Below, piece by piece: positions 13,686 to 14,557 of a stretch of 14,557 nt of DNA. The stretch spans positions 1-14,557 of the forward strand of contig JAHFSN010000015.1 of assembly GCA_023265735.1 (NCBI GenBank). The letters are read 5' to 3'. The position numbers were made by a program, and so were the translations under genes. The stretch's first letter is position 1, and each line of letters begins with the position of its first letter. This DNA comes from Spirochaetaceae bacterium (GTDB lineage Bacteria > Spirochaetota > Spirochaetia > JABEVK01). Below the pieces are notes generated by a model. That model was not told where the DNA came from, ran no database searches, and saw only the letters and a list, made by a program, of their open reading frames with translations.

Positions 13686-13718
13686 AATAACCCCTTGCTT
13701 TGCAAGTGGTTATTTTTT
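13686..13718 (+). terminator. Intrinsic terminator of ssrA
   Basis: AATAACC-C-CTTGC (13686-13698), loop TTT, GCAAG-T-GGTTATT (13702-13714) form a 12-bp stem with one mismatch, followed by a T run at 13713-13718. It starts three bases after the tmRNA 3' end. Confidence 0.92.
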
Positions 13719-13729
13719 GCTCCCTGGCG

Positions 13730-14557
13730 CTACGCCAAGGCCTGGCTGGGTTTTGCCCCCCGCAATAGACTCCCCTGTTTGAGAAGGCTTCCCTTCTCGT
13801 CGCTGACCTCGAAATCCGGGTCCCAGCAAACCTGGTTGCGTCCGCCTTCCTTCGCCCGGTAGAGGGCCAAGTCGGCCTGCTTGATGACGGCATCCCACTC
13901 GCTGTGCGGGTGTTTGAGGGCCACTCCGATCGATACCGTCATTCCGGGCCGATCTCCCAGACTCCAAGGTGACCGCTCAATGGCTCGCCGCAGCTTTTCG
14001 GCCGCCGTCTTGGTTCCCTCCCACGACGCCTCGGGAAACACAGCGAGGAACTCCTCGCCTCCCCACCGGGCCAGAATATCGCTCTCGCGCATGGAAGCCG
14101 CCAGGGCCGCCGCGGCCGTCTTGAGGACCTCGTCTCCCGCATCGTGCCCCAGGGAGTCGTTCACACTCTTGAACTTGTCGAGGTCGAGGATAGCAACCCC
14201 GATGGTACGGCCCACACGGTTGCTCCGGCTGGCTTCGTACTCCATGAGGTCAAGGGCCTTCCGCCGGTTCCACAGACCCGTCAGAGTGTCCTTGTGGGCC
14301 CACTCGGCCAGGGTCCTGTTGGCCTCGGCGAGGGCGATCTGGCTCTGACGAAGCTCGGCCTCGGTCTCCATCGCCTTCAGAACCTGGAGGTTCAGTTCGT
14401 TCGCGAAGTCCTCCATCCGCAACTGAAGTTCCCTGAGACGGAGATGGGCCTGGACCCGGTGGATCAATTCCGGTCCGTAGAATGGTTTAGTGAGGAAATC
14501 CACCGCCCCGGCTGTGAAGGCTTCCAACAAGGTCTCCTTGTCGCTGAGGGACGTGAG
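13730..14557 (-). CDS. Receiver-GGDEF diguanylate cyclase, C-terminal part (5' end outside window)
   Basis: The frame is open to the window edge, giving 275 visible residues. Residues 1-38 are the end of a response-regulator receiver (LTSLSDKETLLEAFTAGAVD, then FLTKPF with the conserved lysine K24). A coiled-coil-like linker (about 39-88) leads to a GGDEF domain opening with DTLTGLWNRR (90-99). The active site is GGEEF at 166-170. RESD at 157-160 stands five residues before it, matching the RxxD inhibitory site for product feedback. It should make cyclic di-GMP from two GTP under phosphorelay control. The phospho-acceptor aspartate lies outside the window. The gene runs convergent with ssrA, and the last base pairs of the two units are separated by the ssrA terminator. 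Confidence 0.93.
   Translation of the reverse strand, partial: LTSLSDKETLLEAFTAGAVDFLTKPFYGPELIHRVQAHLRLRELQLRMEDFANELNLQVLKAMETEAELRQSQIALAEANRTLAEWAHKDTLTGLWNRRKALDLMEYEASRSNRVGRTIGVAILDLDKFKSVNDSLGHDAGDEVLKTAAAALAASMRESDILARWGGEEFLAVFPEASWEGTKTAAEKLRRAIERSPWSLGDRPGMTVSIGVALKHPHSEWDAVIKQADLALYRAKEGGRNQVCWDPDFEVSDEKGSLLKQGSLLRGAKPSQALA

Noticed and set aside
1..14557. Mobile elements, CRISPR arrays, toxin-antitoxin or defence genes
   Set aside because: I found no transposase, integrase, regularly spaced repeats or small paired toxin-like genes; the stretches between genes are short and explained by RNA genes and control sites.

Overview
This window reads as a chromosomal housekeeping segment of a high-GC bacterium. 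There is no mobile element, CRISPR array, integrase or phage gene. My best guess for the source is a spirochaete. The reasons are the periplasmic multi-LysM amidase, the PEGA plus formylglycine-enzyme-like membrane protein, the tandem signal peptidases and an SsrA tag beginning AKNN. This is inference from gene content, and other Gram-negative high-GC phyla such as Acidobacteriota are not excluded. Both the tRNA and the tmRNA lack an encoded CCA end.

Layout. (1) Bases 1-3266, plus strand: a tight three-gene set made of the end of an unrecognised protein, a degenerate receiver plus PilZ-like protein, and a secreted cell-wall amidase with five LysM repeats. (2) Bases 3276-3506: a sigma70-type promoter, tRNA-Asn(GTT), a perfect small hairpin, and a long structured hairpin ending in eight T. 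(3) Bases 10443 down to 3560, minus strand: eight closely packed genes in transcription order lepB1, lepB2, hemW, yebC, ruvC, ruvA, ruvB, queA. They cover protein export, a radical-SAM haem protein, a translation/regulatory factor, the complete RuvABC Holliday-junction machinery and queuosine synthesis. Several junctions overlap or have Shine-Dalgarno sequences inside the previous gene, so translational coupling is likely. (4) Bases 10484-13269, plus strand, divergent from lepB1: a consensus promoter directly abutting the ATG of a PEGA/FGE-like membrane protein, followed by smpB and a J-domain protein, each overlapping the previous stop by four bases. (5) Bases 13276-13718: tmRNA (ssrA) with its own promoter and terminator, so both trans-translation partners are neighbours. 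(6) Bases 14557-13730, minus strand: the end of a receiver-GGDEF diguanylate cyclase, cut by the window edge.

The points most worth a second look are these: the second signal peptidase has arginine where the catalytic lysine should be; queA has no close canonical start, but has a CTG with a well-placed Shine-Dalgarno overlapping the ruvB stop; the PEGA-smpB-J transcript is predicted to be leaderless; the FGE-like domain has no cysteine; and the RNA downstream of tRNA-Asn has a second, competing pairing. I see no convincing novel defence or mobile system here.
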